A stretch of DNA of 64,000 nt from Rhodocyclaceae bacterium (GCA_020445745.1 JAGRGB010000047.1:1-64000); one strand, 5' to 3'; counted from the first letter of the stretch, positions 36,867 to 47,096 are shown. The notes: generated from the sequence alone by a model not told the origin. A program made the numbers and translations.

Positions 36867-37644
36867 AGAAATCCAGCGGGAGCACGCTCCGGAGAGGGGG
36901 GCCGGCAAGGTCCAGTGGGTGGGCGCGAGCCACCGGCGCACTTGCACCGCTCGCGCATTCTGCACGAGCACCTCCGTCAATTGGCAGCCCCATGGCATCT
37001 GTCAGCCCTGCGGCCAGGGCGCTGCGGTCGGACCCTTTCCGCGCGCGGAGGGGCAGCATCCGCGTTGAGCGGCTTCCTGATGATGGCGCTCGCCTTCGTC
37101 GTCGGCGCCTGGCTGGGTCCCGGCCTCACCGACCCGATCGGCGCCTTGTCCCGGGGCCTCGCCGGCTGCAGCGGCTTCGTCGCGCTGGAGGCCTGGCTGC
37201 TGGTGTCGCGGGCGGCCGACGGTGTCGGTCCGCGTCGGTCGCCTTTCATGCTCGCGGTGCCGGGACAGGCGCGTCGACGAGGAACGTACCCGTTCGTTAC
37301 CTCGCCCGGCACGATCCGGGCAGGGCATTGCCGAGCCTGCCGCGTGACAGGGTGACGGCAGGTCTGAGACGCGCTCACGCGGGCGCAGGCATCGTCCATC
37401 GGCGCATGTCGTCAGTCACCGCATCCGGCGGTAGTCGCGGTGTCCCGCCGATCGTCGGGCGCAGCCTCCGCGGGTCCTTCCGCCCATGCGCCTCGCATTG
37501 TTTCCGGCACAATCGGATAGGAGCGGGCAGGATGCCCGGGCCGTGGGTTCGCGCGACGCGGCTGGGCGTCGCGATGCCGGCTGCGCCACCTCTGACAAAG
37601 GGTCCTGTACAGTGATTTTCGAATGGTCGCGGTTGAGGGAGACG
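36867..37644. other. Stretch without a firmly recognised gene
   Basis: 778 bases. One plus-strand frame (about 37060-37230) has a membrane-like stretch (SGFLMMALAFVVGAWLGPGL and SGFVALEAWLLVSR) that could be part of a lost membrane-protein gene, but it has no ribosome-binding site and its flanks are not protein-like. The promoter of the gene at 37645 should lie near the 3' end; I see no clear boxes. Confidence 0.35.
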
Positions 37645-40600
37645 ATGTCGGCAAATCGGGTTTTCAGTTGGCTGGCCACGGCGGTACTGAGCATCGGCAC
37701 GGCCTTGGCGGGGCCCGAGGCGCTGGCGCCGGAGGACGTACCGGAGCCGCTGAGGCCCTGGGTGTCGTGGGTAAAGCCCAGCGACGTCAAGGACTGCCCC
37801 GGTGCGGTCTTTCGCCAGGGCAAGGGCGACTGTGTCTGGCCGCGCTCACTGAGGCTAGAGCTCGGCCCGCGGGGTGGCCGCTTCGAGCTGGATGTCGAGT
37901 TGTTCGCGGAATCGGCCGTCGTGTTGCCGGGTGATCGCGACGCGTGGCCGGCCGACGTCCAGGTCGGGGAAAGCGCCATTGCCGTCGTGCCGCTGGAGGG
38001 CAGGCCGGTGGCCCGGCTTGCGGCAGGTCACCGGCGGATCAGCGGGCGCTTCGTCTGGGACGAGCTCCCCCTCAACCTCGTCCTCCCGGCGTCGGTGGCC
38101 AATCTCACGGTATCGCTGGAGGGCAGGGCGTACCCGGCCCAGCCGGACGCCGGCGGCCGGCTCTGGCTTCGTTCGGCACCGAGTGCCGATGCGCTGAGCG
38201 ATTCCCACACGGTTCGGGTGTTTCGAACCTTCGAGGACCAGGTGCCGATGGCCTCGACCGTGCGATTCGAGCTCTCCGTCAGCGGCCAGCAGCGGGAAAT
38301 CGAGGTGCCCCTGGCGGTGCTCGACGGCTTCGTGCCCTTCTCCCTCGACAGTCCGCTGCCCGCCCAGGTCCAGCCGGACGGCAGTCTCAAGCTGCAGGTG
38401 CGCGCCGGCACCTGGACCGTCGAGGTCGGCTCGCGTCGCATGGACCTGGTCGACAGGCTCGCGCTGCCCGCCGACGCCGCGGGCGACGAAGTGTGGTCGT
38501 TTGCTCCGGACAACGCGCTTCGCGTGGTGACGCTGCGCGGCCAGAACCCGGTCGATCCGGCATCGGTCGGCGCTCCGCCGGATTGGTCCGAGCGGCCGAC
38601 GTTCGTGCTGCAACCCGGTGCCACCTTGTACGTCGACCAGGTGCAGCGCGGCGACAGTGGTTCGACCGCCGACCGGTTGGCGATGCAGCGCGCCATCTGG
38701 CTCGACTTCACGGGCGAGGGCTTTTCGGTGAAGGATACGATCACCGGGACGATCGCCCGTGGCTGGCGTCTCGACCTGCCGGGCCGGTTCGCGTTGGGTC
38801 GGGTCTCGGTCAATGGCGTCGACCAGCCGGTGACGCGCAGCGATGGCGGTCGCGGCATCGAGATTCGCGACTCGCGACTGCGCCTCGAGGCCGACAGTCG
38901 CATCGAATCGAGCGACGGCGAGATCCCGGTCAGCGGGTGGAGCACCTCGATCAGCGGCTGGAATGCCACGTTGAATCTGCCCCCGGGTTGGCGCCTGCTT
39001 GCCGTGTCCGGTGTGGACGCGGACCGCGGATCGTGGGCGAGTTCCTTCACGCTGTGGGATGTCTTCGCGCTCCTGCTTATCGCTGCGGTCACGTTCCGGG
39101 TCTGCGGGTTGCTACCGTCGCTGCTGCTGCTGGGAGGCCTGGTCCTGTCGTGGCAGGTGATGGCCGCACCGAAGGCGCTGTGGCTGGCGCTGGTCGGCTT
39201 TCGGGCCCTCGGCAAGGTGGTGCAGCCCGGAGGCAGACTCGACCGCCTGGCGGGCCGCGGCGTGCTGCTGAGCGGCCTGGCGCTGGCGATCGCGCTGCTG
39301 GCCTATTCGGTGGGGCAGGTCAGGCAGGCAATGTATCCCTCCCTCGGCATGTCCTACTCCGAGTCGGCGGGCCCCATCGTCGGCGGTTCCGCGCTACCGC
39401 AAAGCCCGCCCCCGGCGCCCGCGGAGATGGCCGCCTCGATGGAACGCGATGCCGTGATGCGCCGCGAAAGCCGGGTTGCTGCGCCACCGCTGCTCAGCGA
39501 GATGAAGCAGAAGGGGAAACTCGCCGCCCAGCGCTATGACCTGCTCGATCCGAGCGTGCGGATCCAGACCGGCCCCGGGATACCCACCTGGCGCTGGGCG
39601 ACCGTCAGCCTGTCGGTCCAGGGCCCGGTGGGCGCCGAGGAAAAGCTGCACCTGAGCTTGCTGTCGCCGGCGGGGTCGGCGGTCTGGTCGATCGCCTCGG
39701 TGGTGCTGCTGGCGGCGGCCTTCTTCCTGTGCCTGGGCGTGAAGGGCGGAGCTCTCCCCGCGGGCATCCGTCGCTCGGTCGGCGCGGCGAGCCCGCTGCT
39801 GCTGGTGGCGATGCTGGCGTCGACCGGGCTGCCGGGCGAGGTCCATGCGCAGTCGGCGGCATTCCCGCCGCAGGAACTGCTCGGCGAGCTGCGGGAGCGC
39901 CTCCACCCGGCACCGGAGCCGCCCGAGTGCCTGCCGGCCTGTGCCGATCTGGCGGCGCTGTCGATCGTCGCGAAGGGTGACTTGGTCGCGCTGCGGCTCG
40001 AGCTGCACGCTGCCGCCGACGTGCCGGTGCCGCTGCCTTTTGCGGGCGCCTCGATCCGGCCCGTCGCAGTGACGGCCGACGACGGGCCGGCCACGCTCCG
40101 GCGCGATGCCAATGGCCAGCTGTGGATGAACGCCAGGGCCGGTGTCGCTGCCGTCGAAATGCGCTTCGAGGCGCAGGGCCTGAACGATCTTCCCGTTCAT
40201 CTGCCGCTGCTTCCGCGGCGCGTCGACGCCGACCTGCAGCGCTGGAGCCTGGCCGGACTGGACGCCGGCGGCCGTGCGACGCGCGTGCTGACGCTGTCGC
40301 GCGTCCGCGATGCCGGTAGCGAGCTGCCCGCCCAGGAATTCGGTGGCGCCGGCGAGTTGCCGCCGTTCGCGCTGGTCGAGCGGCATCTGGTGCTCGCTCA
40401 GAACTGGACCGTTCGCACGACGATCAGTCGATCGGGACAGAGCACGCGTCCGATGACCGTGCGCGTCGGACTCCTGCCGGGCGAGCAGGTCACCGACCAG
40501 GTCGTGCGGATCGACGGTTCGCAGGCTGTCGCGGAAGTCGGCCCCGGCGCGACGCTCGCATACTCGAGCACTGTCCCGGCGACCGAGTCGCTCGTGCTGA

Positions 40601-41772
40601 GCGCGTCGACGCAGCCGCGACAGGTCGAACGATGGTCGGTCAGCGCGAACGCGCTGTGGCATGTGGAATCGGCGGGGATGGCGCCGGTGGCGTGGACGGA
40701 CGGGCAGGTATGGCAGCCGCGCTGGTCCTTGTGGCCCGGCGAGGAAGTCGGATTGCGCGTCACACGACCGGTAGCGATCGACGGCAATACCGTGACCATC
40801 GACAAGGTCACGCTCCATGCGAATGCGGGCCAGCGCTCGTCGGAGCTTGCCGCCGACCTGAAGCTGCGCAGCAGTACCGGCGGGAACCACGCCTTCGAGC
40901 TGCCGCAGGGCGCGGAATTGCTCGCCGTCGCCATCGACGGCGTCGTGCAGCCGCTCCGCGCGGAGGGCGGCAAATTGTCCGTGCCCCTGGTCCCCGGCGC
41001 CCATGACGTCCGGCTCGAGTGGCGCGATGCCGTGGAGATGGGGCGCAGCTATGGGCTGCCGCGTCTCGGACTCGGGACGAGCGCGGTCAATGCGTCCGTT
41101 TCGGTCGCGGTTCCACGCGATCGCGTGGTGCTTTTCGTCGATGGCCCACTGGTCGGCCCGGCGGTCCTGCTGTGGGGGGCGCTGCTCGTCATCGTCGCCG
41201 TGGCGGTCCTGCTCTCGAAGGTGCTGCCGACGCCCCTCGGCATGATCGGCTGGATCCTCCTCGCGGTGGGGCTCGCGTCGGCCTCGATCATCTCCACCGT
41301 CGTCGTTCTCGGCTGGTTCGTGCTGATGGCGCTGCGCGCCCGCTTCAGCGCCCGCACGCCGTGGCAGTTCAACCTGCAGCAGGTCGTTCTGGTGCTCGCC
41401 ACCATCGTCGCCGCTGGCGCGATGATGGCAACCCTGCAGCAGGGCCTGCTGGGCTACCCGGACCTGCTGATCTCGGGCAATGGGTCGGGAAGCTTCAATC
41501 TGCGCTGGTACGTCGATCGCACCGACGGCGTCACCCCCTACGCCGAATTCGTCAGCGTCCCGGTCTTCGCCTACCGTGTGCTGATGCTTCTGTGGGCCCT
41601 GTGGCTGGCGATTTCGGTGACCCGGTGGGCGAAGTGGGGCTGGGACTGTTTCTCGGGCGGTGGCTACTGGAAGGATCTGCGGGTCGGCGAGCGATTGAAG
41701 CAGCTGCGAAGCGGACGCAGCGGCGAATCCGCCGGCCCGTCGGCGAAGCAGGCGGATACCGGGTCGCCCTAG
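37645..41772 (+). CDS. Large multi-span membrane protein with exported beta-rich parts (unknown)
   Basis: 1375 aa from ATG 37645, chosen for GAGGGAGACG before it and the signal peptide that begins there (MSANRVFSWLATAVLSIGTA, cleaved after ALA). About 440 exported beta-rich residues follow. The first membrane cluster is near residues 465-570 (LWDVFALLLIAAVTFRVCGL, LLLLGGLVLSWQVM). The second is near 680-735 (VWSIASVVLLAAAFFLCLGV, with a second signal-like LLLVAMLASTGL). A second exported beta-rich half (about 740-1160) follows, then a C-terminal cluster (about 1165-1340, e.g. AVLLWGALLVIVAVAVLL). The two halves look like an internal duplication: exported beta domain plus membrane bundle, twice. 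Function and family not known to me. Confidence 0.82.
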   Translation: MSANRVFSWLATAVLSIGTALAGPEALAPEDVPEPLRPWVSWVKPSDVKDCPGAVFRQGKGDCVWPRSLRLELGPRGGRFELDVELFAESAVVLPGDRDAWPADVQVGESAIAVVPLEGRPVARLAAGHRRISGRFVWDELPLNLVLPASVANLTVSLEGRAYPAQPDAGGRLWLRSAPSADALSDSHTVRVFRTFEDQVPMASTVRFELSVSGQQREIEVPLAVLDGFVPFSLDSPLPAQVQPDGSLKLQVRAGTWTVEVGSRRMDLVDRLALPADAAGDEVWSFAPDNALRVVTLRGQNPVDPASVGAPPDWSERPTFVLQPGATLYVDQVQRGDSGSTADRLAMQRAIWLDFTGEGFSVKDTITGTIARGWRLDLPGRFALGRVSVNGVDQPVTRSDGGRGIEIRDSRLRLEADSRIESSDGEIPVSGWSTSISGWNATLNLPPGWRLLAVSGVDADRGSWASSFTLWDVFALLLIAAVTFRVCGLLPSLLLLGGLVLSWQVMAAPKALWLALVGFRALGKVVQPGGRLDRLAGRGVLLSGLALAIALLAYSVGQVRQAMYPSLGMSYSESAGPIVGGSALPQSPPPAPAEMAASMERDAVMRRESRVAAPPLLSEMKQKGKLAAQRYDLLDPSVRIQTGPGIPTWRWATVSLSVQGPVGAEEKLHLSLLSPAGSAVWSIASVVLLAAAFFLCLGVKGGALPAGIRRSVGAASPLLLVAMLASTGLPGEVHAQSAAFPPQELLGELRERLHPAPEPPECLPACADLAALSIVAKGDLVALRLELHAAADVPVPLPFAGASIRPVAVTADDGPATLRRDANGQLWMNARAGVAAVEMRFEAQGLNDLPVHLPLLPRRVDADLQRWSLAGLDAGGRATRVLTLSRVRDAGSELPAQEFGGAGELPPFALVERHLVLAQNWTVRTTISRSGQSTRPMTVRVGLLPGEQVTDQVVRIDGSQAVAEVGPGATLAYSSTVPATESLVLSASTQPRQVERWSVSANALWHVESAGMAPVAWTDGQVWQPRWSLWPGEEVGLRVTRPVAIDGNTVTIDKVTLHANAGQRSSELAADLKLRSSTGGNHAFELPQGAELLAVAIDGVVQPLRAEGGKLSVPLVPGAHDVRLEWRDAVEMGRSYGLPRLGLGTSAVNASVSVAVPRDRVVLFVDGPLVGPAVLLWGALLVIVAVAVLLSKVLPTPLGMIGWILLAVGLASASIISTVVVLGWFVLMALRARFSARTPWQFNLQQVVLVLATIVAAGAMMATLQQGLLGYPDLLISGNGSGSFNLRWYVDRTDGVTPYAEFVSVPVFAYRVLMLLWALWLAISVTRWAKWGWDCFSGGGYWKDLRVGERLKQLRSGRSGESAGPSAKQADTGSP

Positions 41773-41777
41773 AAGAA

Positions 41778-41810
41778 CGGGCGGCACGCCCGAATCGCGA
41801 ATGCCGCCCG
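41778..41810. terminator. Inverted repeat between convergent genes, possible terminator
   Basis: A perfect 9-bp stem CGGGCGGCA/TGCCGCCCG (41778-41786 with 41802-41810) lies six bases after the stop of the large membrane-protein gene. Neither side has a T-run, so it is a weak candidate. Confidence 0.35.
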
Positions 41811-41952
41811 CCGGGATGCCGCCGGGCCGGTGTCGGCACCGGCGTGCCGCTTGCGGCCGCGGTGTGCCCCGCGCCATTCGCGAGCGGGCCGCAATTCGCG
41901 GTCGGCGGCGATGCGCGGGGCAGGGGGGTGAGTGACGCCCGGCGTCCCGGCG

Positions 41953-43104
41953 CTATTGCACCGGCCTCATCACCCAGACGTTTTCCAGGTTTGCGCCGCG
42001 CTGGCGCAGGCGGCGCGCGTCGTCCTGGGGCCAGCCGTCGATGCTGGCGCGGATATCGGCGTTGACCGAGCCGGTCAGGTAGTAGCTGTGCTCGGTGAGG
42101 CCATGTACCACCGGCGAGCAATCGACCTGGCCGACCTTGTTGTGCAACAGGGCCGGATGGGCTGCGCCGGCCCCGCCCAGGCGGTCGGGATTGCCCTTGG
42201 TGTAGTCCGACACCACCATCGCCTTGTCTTCCCGGTTGAAGTAGATCGTGACCTGGCGTGCGATCTGGTCGAGGTTGGCGAGCGGCTGCCCGTTTTCCAG
42301 CACGTTGTCGTCCACGTCCGGCGCGCACAGGAACACGTGCTCGAAGATCCGCGGCAGGACCCGGCCGGGCGTGAAATCGGCGACCCGCGCCAAGGCGTTC
42401 TGCAGGACGTAGTTGCCCATCGAGTGGCACAGCAGGTGGATGTCCTGGCCGCAGACTTCGCGGCCGCCCTTCTTCGCCCTGTCGCGGATGTCCGCCAGGT
42501 AGTCCCGCACCTTCAGGAAGGCCCTGCCCACGGCGGCACCCGAACCGGCCGCCTCGGTACGATCCGACTTGTAGGACACCCAGGGCAGGGCCATGCCGTC
42601 GGATGGCCAGGTGAACAGCACCACCACGACCTCCTGTCCGGGCTCGCGCCCGGGCGCATGGCGCAGCATGAGCTGCAGGGCCAGCGCCGATCCCACCGCG
42701 TCTGCCCAGGAAACATTGAAACCGTGGATGTAGACCAGGACGTCACTGGTATTGCGCATCACCGCTTCGACCTCGGCGAACAGGGCCTGGGAGCCCAGCT
42801 TCACGTCCTTCTGGCTGTCCTCGTGGATATCGTCCGACAGTTTTTCCTCGTAGGCGCGGATGTCCGCCGACCTGGCGCGCCTGGCGAGATAACTGCCCAG
42901 TTCGCTGCCATCGCCGGTCCCGCAATCCTTCATCGGTTTGCCGAGATGAGCGGCGATCGTGGCTTCCTCCGCCTGTACGGTGACCACCCCGAACCTCAGG
43001 TTTTCCATGCCGTCGTCGCTGAACTTGGTGCCATAGGAACTGGGGTGCATCCGGTCCCGGCCGACATGCCGACGGTTGGTGGCGTAGTAGAGCTTGAGTT
43101 CCAT
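41953..43104 (-). CDS. Alpha/beta hydrolase, DUF900 type
   Basis: 383 aa. Start ATG 43104 follows GGAGACCACG. The N-terminus MELKLYYATNRRHVGRD is the typical DUF900 opening. SDVLVYIHGFNVSWADAVG carries the oxyanion-hole HGFN, VVLFTWPSDG follows, and LLCHSMGNYVLQNAL holds the nucleophile elbow (C-H-S-M-G-N) with the catalytic Ser. An acidic residue and His are expected late (LCAPDVDDNVL, HSYYLTG). The family is a cytosolic serine hydrolase group of unknown substrate, probably esterase or lipase-like. Single gene converging on the large membrane protein. Confidence 0.88.
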   Translation of the reverse strand: MELKLYYATNRRHVGRDRMHPSSYGTKFSDDGMENLRFGVVTVQAEEATIAAHLGKPMKDCGTGDGSELGSYLARRARSADIRAYEEKLSDDIHEDSQKDVKLGSQALFAEVEAVMRNTSDVLVYIHGFNVSWADAVGSALALQLMLRHAPGREPGQEVVVVLFTWPSDGMALPWVSYKSDRTEAAGSGAAVGRAFLKVRDYLADIRDRAKKGGREVCGQDIHLLCHSMGNYVLQNALARVADFTPGRVLPRIFEHVFLCAPDVDDNVLENGQPLANLDQIARQVTIYFNREDKAMVVSDYTKGNPDRLGGAGAAHPALLHNKVGQVDCSPVVHGLTEHSYYLTGSVNADIRASIDGWPQDDARRLRQRGANLENVWVMRPVQ

Positions 43105-43972
43105 CGTGGTCTCCGCGAAGGCCGGGTCATGGGTGAAGGATGCCGGGCCGGCTGCCGGCCGGAGCGCGTTTCGGTGTTCCCCGTGCAGTTCGGTTCATTC
43201 GTTCCGGATGGGCGCTGCTGGCGCTGCCGTGGTGCCGGCCGCATGGCAGCACGCATGCATCATGAAGCCACAAGCGCGACGGCGCCACCAAAGTTTTCCG
43301 GCGGTCATGATCCGTCACCGGGCAGCGCTGCAGTCGCGCGCCGATCGGCGTCAGCGACCCATGCAGGGATCATCGTGGAGCAGGGCGTGGAGCGCAGCGG
43401 TGACCCGATCCGCCAGGGCGAGAAGTCCGGCCGGCAGCGCAAGCGACACTGTCGACGGGCGCGCGGCCGACCGGGTGGCCGATGGCTTCGGAGCGCGGGG
43501 CTCGTCCGCGTCGTGGGCCGTCAAGGCCTGCCGTCAATCAGGCCGACGGCGGTCTGGAATAGTCACCCGGAGGACCCGCAAGCGGGTGGTGGCACGAAGT
43601 GCGAATCGCGGCGAGAACGTCTTGATGGAACCTGCCGCGGGTCGCCGCGTGCAGGGATGGGGCAATTGCAGCGTTGCCTGTCGATTGCCTGTTCGCGAGG
43701 CTGTCGCCAGGCCTATCGCCATACCGCCTTACAAATCCGTTGCAGGATTCGGTACGCGAGGCGGCCGCCCCGAGCGTTGACTGTCTAGTGGTCCACTTCG
43801 CCAATGCCGGAGCACGAAAGCGCGCCTCGCGCGCCGTGGCGGTGTTGCTCGTCCGCGCGATGGTCCCAGCCATCGCTGTCGCTCGCGCCTTGCCACGAGG
43901 CCCGATGCATCACTTTCACGATGTCCCTTGATTGACGAAGCAGGCCATTAGCACACTCAGAGGAGACGGATC
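43105..43972. other. Long intergenic region, no gene recognised
   Basis: 868 bases between the hydrolase gene (minus) and the small lipoprotein gene (plus). Open frames on both strands lack family motifs and ribosome-binding sites. A minus-strand segment near 43370-43450 reads VSLALPAGLLALADRVTAAL, which might be a fragment of a lost gene. No repeats or IS ends seen. Confidence 0.35.
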
Positions 43973-44149
43973 ATGACTCGCATCCTTTTCGCGCTGCTGA
44001 TCGCGGCGCTGCTGGGCGGCTGCATCGTGCTGCCGCTGGATCACCACCACCGGGGTGGCCATGGCCATCGGCACCACGGTGATGGTTGGGGCGATCGGCA
44101 TCATTTCGATGATGGCCGTGGCGGGTGGGACAATCGGGGTCGGCGTTAG
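43973..44149 (+). CDS. 58-aa His/Gly-rich lipoprotein
   Basis: 58 aa; ATG 43973 has AGAGGAG seven bases upstream. The N-terminus MTRILFALLIAALLGGC is a short lipoprotein signal with lipobox LGGC, the Cys being residue 17. The mature part is dominated by His, Gly, Asp and Arg (HHHRGGHGHRHHGDGWGDRH), as in metal-binding tails, and ends RGRR. It is below common length cut-offs and easily missed. The stop TAG shares bases with the stop TAA of the opposite gene (TTAG at 44146-44149). Expected place: the periplasmic face of a membrane. Metal binding is inference from the His clusters. Confidence 0.75.
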   Translation: MTRILFALLIAALLGGCIVLPLDHHHRGGHGHRHHGDGWGDRHHFDDGRGGWDNRGRR

Positions 44150-45075
44150 CCGGACCGCTCGCGGGCACCGGACGGGTTCTCCGGGCGCTCGCATCCCGCC
44201 GTCCCGCCTGGGGGGGCACCGCGTTCGCGCGCCAGAAAATCCGGTGGGCCGAGGCCGTCGATGCGATAGCCCTGCGGATGGCTGCGGTTGCGATCGTGGC
44301 TGAAGAAGTGGGCCTTGCGGCGAGGCGGCAAGAGGCGCAACGCCCGCCCGCGCAGGCGCAGGCTGCCGGCCACCAGGCTGCGGATCCACTCCGGCGGGCG
44401 TGGAAAGCCGAACGCATCGAGCATCGCCTCGTCCAGCATGGCATGGATCGCGATGCGCACCACAGGGGACAGGGCACGCGGGAACCACGACACGAACAGT
44501 TCGCGGGTCGCGGTGCCGATCGCGCGGTTGCTCTCCGCAAAGCGAAAATGCCGCGCTTCGTAATCCCGATTGAAGCGCTCGAACGCGTCGTAGGTTTCCG
44601 GGATGTCGCGGATACCCATGCGTCGGCCGACTTCCCGCCAGAAACAGTATGTCGCGACGCGCTCCTGCTCGCACATCTGCCGCCAGCCGAACCTGGCGTT
44701 CCAGCGGATGGGCTCGAAGACGAAGGTCGACAGGACGTAGAGGAAGTCGTCGTTGGCAATGTCGAATTGGGCGTGGATGCGGTTGATCCTGCGGATCGCC
44801 TCGCGGCCGTGCTCGCTGTCGTAACCCCATTCGGAGATCTCGGCGATCAGCAGCGCGGTGTCGTCATAGCGCCGCTGCGGCCGCGCGAAGAACTCGCCGG
44901 TCTGTGCCAGCAGGGTGGAGACGCTGGGCACGCAGTAGGTGCGGTAGAGGGCGACCTCCAGAGCCCGCACCGTATCCCAGGAGAATTCGAAACCGCAGGA
45001 GAGATAGTAGATCTCGACATGGTTCCGCTCGGGATCGAGACCCCGGATGCGGTCGAGTACGTGCCATCGTCGCAT
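44146..45075 (-). CDS. DUF2236 (MpaB-like) oxygenase-family protein
   Basis: 309 aa. Visible words match the oxygenase MpaB/DUF2236 group (which includes latex-clearing-protein relatives and fungal MpaB): CGFEFSWDTVRALEVALYRT, SVSTLLAQTGEFFARPQRRY, DTALLIAEISEWGYDSEHGR, INRIHAQFDIANDDFLYVLS, then FEPIRWNARFGWRQMCEQER. R-x-x-x-H in the IRRINRIHAQF helix and further His (EARHFRF, RIAIHAMLDEAM) could bind haem b, as described for the family. It ends convergently with the small lipoprotein, sharing TTAG. The C-terminal 30 residues (Arg/Pro-rich) look like run-on. Substrate unknown. Confidence 0.85.
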   Translation of the reverse strand: MRRWHVLDRIRGLDPERNHVEIYYLSCGFEFSWDTVRALEVALYRTYCVPSVSTLLAQTGEFFARPQRRYDDTALLIAEISEWGYDSEHGREAIRRINRIHAQFDIANDDFLYVLSTFVFEPIRWNARFGWRQMCEQERVATYCFWREVGRRMGIRDIPETYDAFERFNRDYEARHFRFAESNRAIGTATRELFVSWFPRALSPVVRIAIHAMLDEAMLDAFGFPRPPEWIRSLVAGSLRLRGRALRLLPPRRKAHFFSHDRNRSHPQGYRIDGLGPPDFLARERGAPPGGTAGCERPENPSGARERSG

Positions 45076-45291
45076 GGGCCTGCCTTTGGAGTAGGGAGTG
45101 CATCCAGTGTACGAAGAACACGACCGCCCGGATGCGGCCGACGCATCGCAGTGCGACCGCCGGCGCGGATGACTGCAGGCAGGGGAGGGCCGCGATGCGA
45201 TGGCTGCGCGCTCGAAGCGCCATCGATCCCGCGCCCTGCCAGTCCGACCGGCACCGGCGCGGCAGGTGGCCGGCCCTCGGCGCGGTCGCGA

Positions 45292-46923
45292 CTAGGCGGT
45301 GCGGAACCGTGCCACCAGCCCCGCCAGGTTGGCGGCGCTGCTGCTCAATCTGTTCGCCGCCTGGCCGGTGGCCTGGACGGAGGCCTGTCCCTGATCGCTC
45401 ATGCGGGCGATCCTTTCCACGCTGTTGGCGATGTCCTGACTCGCCGAGCGCTGCTCGGTGACAGAGCGGGAGATCTCGTCGATCCCGTTGGTCGATTCAT
45501 TGACCGCCTCGTCGGCCGCCGCCAGCGTCTCCAGGACTTGCGCGGTCGACTGCCGGCCGGACTCGATCGCGACCTGGCCCTTCTCGATGGCTTGCTCGAC
45601 CTGCTTGGAGCGGGTGGCCAGATCCTGGGTCACCTGGTCGATCTCGCCGACCGCGGTCGCGGAACGTTCGGCCAGCTTGCGCACTTCGTCGGCCACCACG
45701 GCGAAGCCGCGGCCCTGTTCTCCGGCGCGGGCGGCTTCGATCGCGGCATTGAGCGCCAGCAGATTGGTCTGTTCCGCGATCTCCCGGACCTGCTGGGTCA
45801 TCCGGCTGATGGTGCCGGTGCTGCGAATGAATTCCTTGGCCGAATCGGACATCTCGGCGACGGCCCTGGCAACCGATTCGACCTCGCTGGTCAGCTCGTC
45901 CAGGCTGGCGCGGCCGGCACGGGTGCGCTCGAGGCTGCTCAGGGCCAATGTCCGCACGTGCTCCGCGCTGTCGGCGATGGCGCCGATGCTGACAGACAGC
46001 TCCTCGATGGTCGCTGCGGTCGATTCCGCCGCTTCGTTCTGGGCCTCGGCACCTTGCGACAGGCCCGTGGCGTGCTGGTCCAGTTCCTTCGCGGTGCCGG
46101 CAACCTGCAACGCCTCGGACTTGGTGTCCCGGACCAGGGCCTCGAGGGAACTGAGGAAGCGATTGAATTCGCGCGCGGTCCGCGTCACTTCGTCCGCGCC
46201 CGATTCCGGCAGGCGCTTGGTCAGATCGGCATCGCCGGCCGCGATGTCTGCGGCGAAATTGCTCAGGGCGTCGATTCGGCCACCAATGCTCGAGGCCGAA
46301 AAAATGGCGACGATCAGCAGCGCCGGTATGGTGACCGCGAGTACGGCGAGCATGGCCGTCTGCTTGGTATCCGCGGCCGCGGTGGCCGATTGCTCGGCAG
46401 CCTGGGTGCGCGCCAGCATAGTGTCGCCGAGTGCTTCCAGCTCGACCTCGAGCCGGTCGAACAGGCGGTCGAATTCGGCCTTATTCTGGAACGCTTCGTC
46501 GTTGTGCTCGTACGCCAGGCCGACGAGCCGGCGCGCGCCCGCGATGTAGGCCGCGATCGGCTGGAGTGCCGCGTCGACCTTGGCCTGCACGTCGGGGCTG
46601 AGCGGCAGGCCGGCGACGATGTCGATGTCTTCCTGCATCGCCTTTGCCTGCTCTTCCAGGTCGGTCCGTGCCCGCGCGTAGAGCTCCTGGTCGGAACGCA
46701 GGCCGGCGATCAGTGCGGCATGAACGACGCTCGCCAGCCCGTCGTGGAACATGTCCACTTCCACCTGGTAGCGAATGGCCTTTGCGTAGACTGCGGAGGC
46801 CTGATTGGCCTCGCTGAGACGCGCGAGCCCCTGGTATCCGACGAAGCCGATGACCGTCGTCAGCGCCACCGAAATGGCGGCCGTCAGGAACAGGCGGATT
46901 CGAATCGTGAGTTGATTGAGCAT
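45292..46923 (-). CDS. Methyl-accepting chemotaxis protein (membrane-bound, HAMP)
   Basis: 543 aa. TM1 lies at about residues 10-30 ([17 protein letters not shown]), followed by a ~155-residue helical periplasmic sensor and TM2 at about 190-212 ([20 protein letters not shown]). A HAMP region ([16 protein letters not shown]) leads into a long coiled coil with the conserved hairpin tip [20 protein letters not shown] and [18 protein letters not shown]. It reports to CheA/CheW. It has its own FliA-type promoter and is separated from cheD by 173 bases. There is no C-terminal aromatic tether (it ends LVARFRTA), unlike the two MCPs of the che operon. Confidence 0.93.
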   Translation of the reverse strand: MLNQLTIRIRLFLTAAISVALTTVIGFVGYQGLARLSEANQASAVYAKAIRYQVEVDMFHDGLASVVHAALIAGLRSDQELYARARTDLEEQAKAMQEDIDIVAGLPLSPDVQAKVDAALQPIAAYIAGARRLVGLAYEHNDEAFQNKAEFDRLFDRLEVELEALGDTMLARTQAAEQSATAAADTKQTAMLAVLAVTIPALLIVAIFSASSIGGRIDALSNFAADIAAGDADLTKRLPESGADEVTRTAREFNRFLSSLEALVRDTKSEALQVAGTAKELDQHATGLSQGAEAQNEAAESTAATIEELSVSIGAIADSAEHVRTLALSSLERTRAGRASLDELTSEVESVARAVAEMSDSAKEFIRSTGTISRMTQQVREIAEQTNLLALNAAIEAARAGEQGRGFAVVADEVRKLAERSATAVGEIDQVTQDLATRSKQVEQAIEKGQVAIESGRQSTAQVLETLAAADEAVNESTNGIDEISRSVTEQRSASQDIANSVERIARMSDQGQASVQATGQAANRLSSSAANLAGLVARFRTA

Positions 46924-46991
46924 GGATTGCCTCGAATTTCAGCCATTCTTGTCGTTCATGCGACCCACGGCGACGCCGTGCGTACCGAGGA

Positions 46992-47018
46992 TCAGCGGCA
47001 GGCGTTGGCGGATCTTTA
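46992..47018 (-). promoter_or_regulatory. Putative sigma-28 (FliA) promoter for the downstream MCP
   Basis: On the minus strand TAAAGATC (47018-47011), 11 bases, GCCGCTGA (46999-46992), against the FliA consensus TAAAGTTT-N11-GCCGATAA: six of eight matches in each box with exact spacing. It lies about 69 bases before the MCP ATG at 46923, so this receptor is probably made with the flagellar class III genes. Confidence 0.6.
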
Positions 47019-47096
47019 GCGGACCGACACCGATCGGCCGAGTACGATGGCTGGCGGCATCGGCAAGCTGGTCGGCGGCGCGATTGCGGCCCTGGC

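Noticed and set aside
39394..41877. 827-codon minus-strand open frame
   Set aside because: Antisense to the large membrane protein; Arg/Gln/His-rich, no motif.
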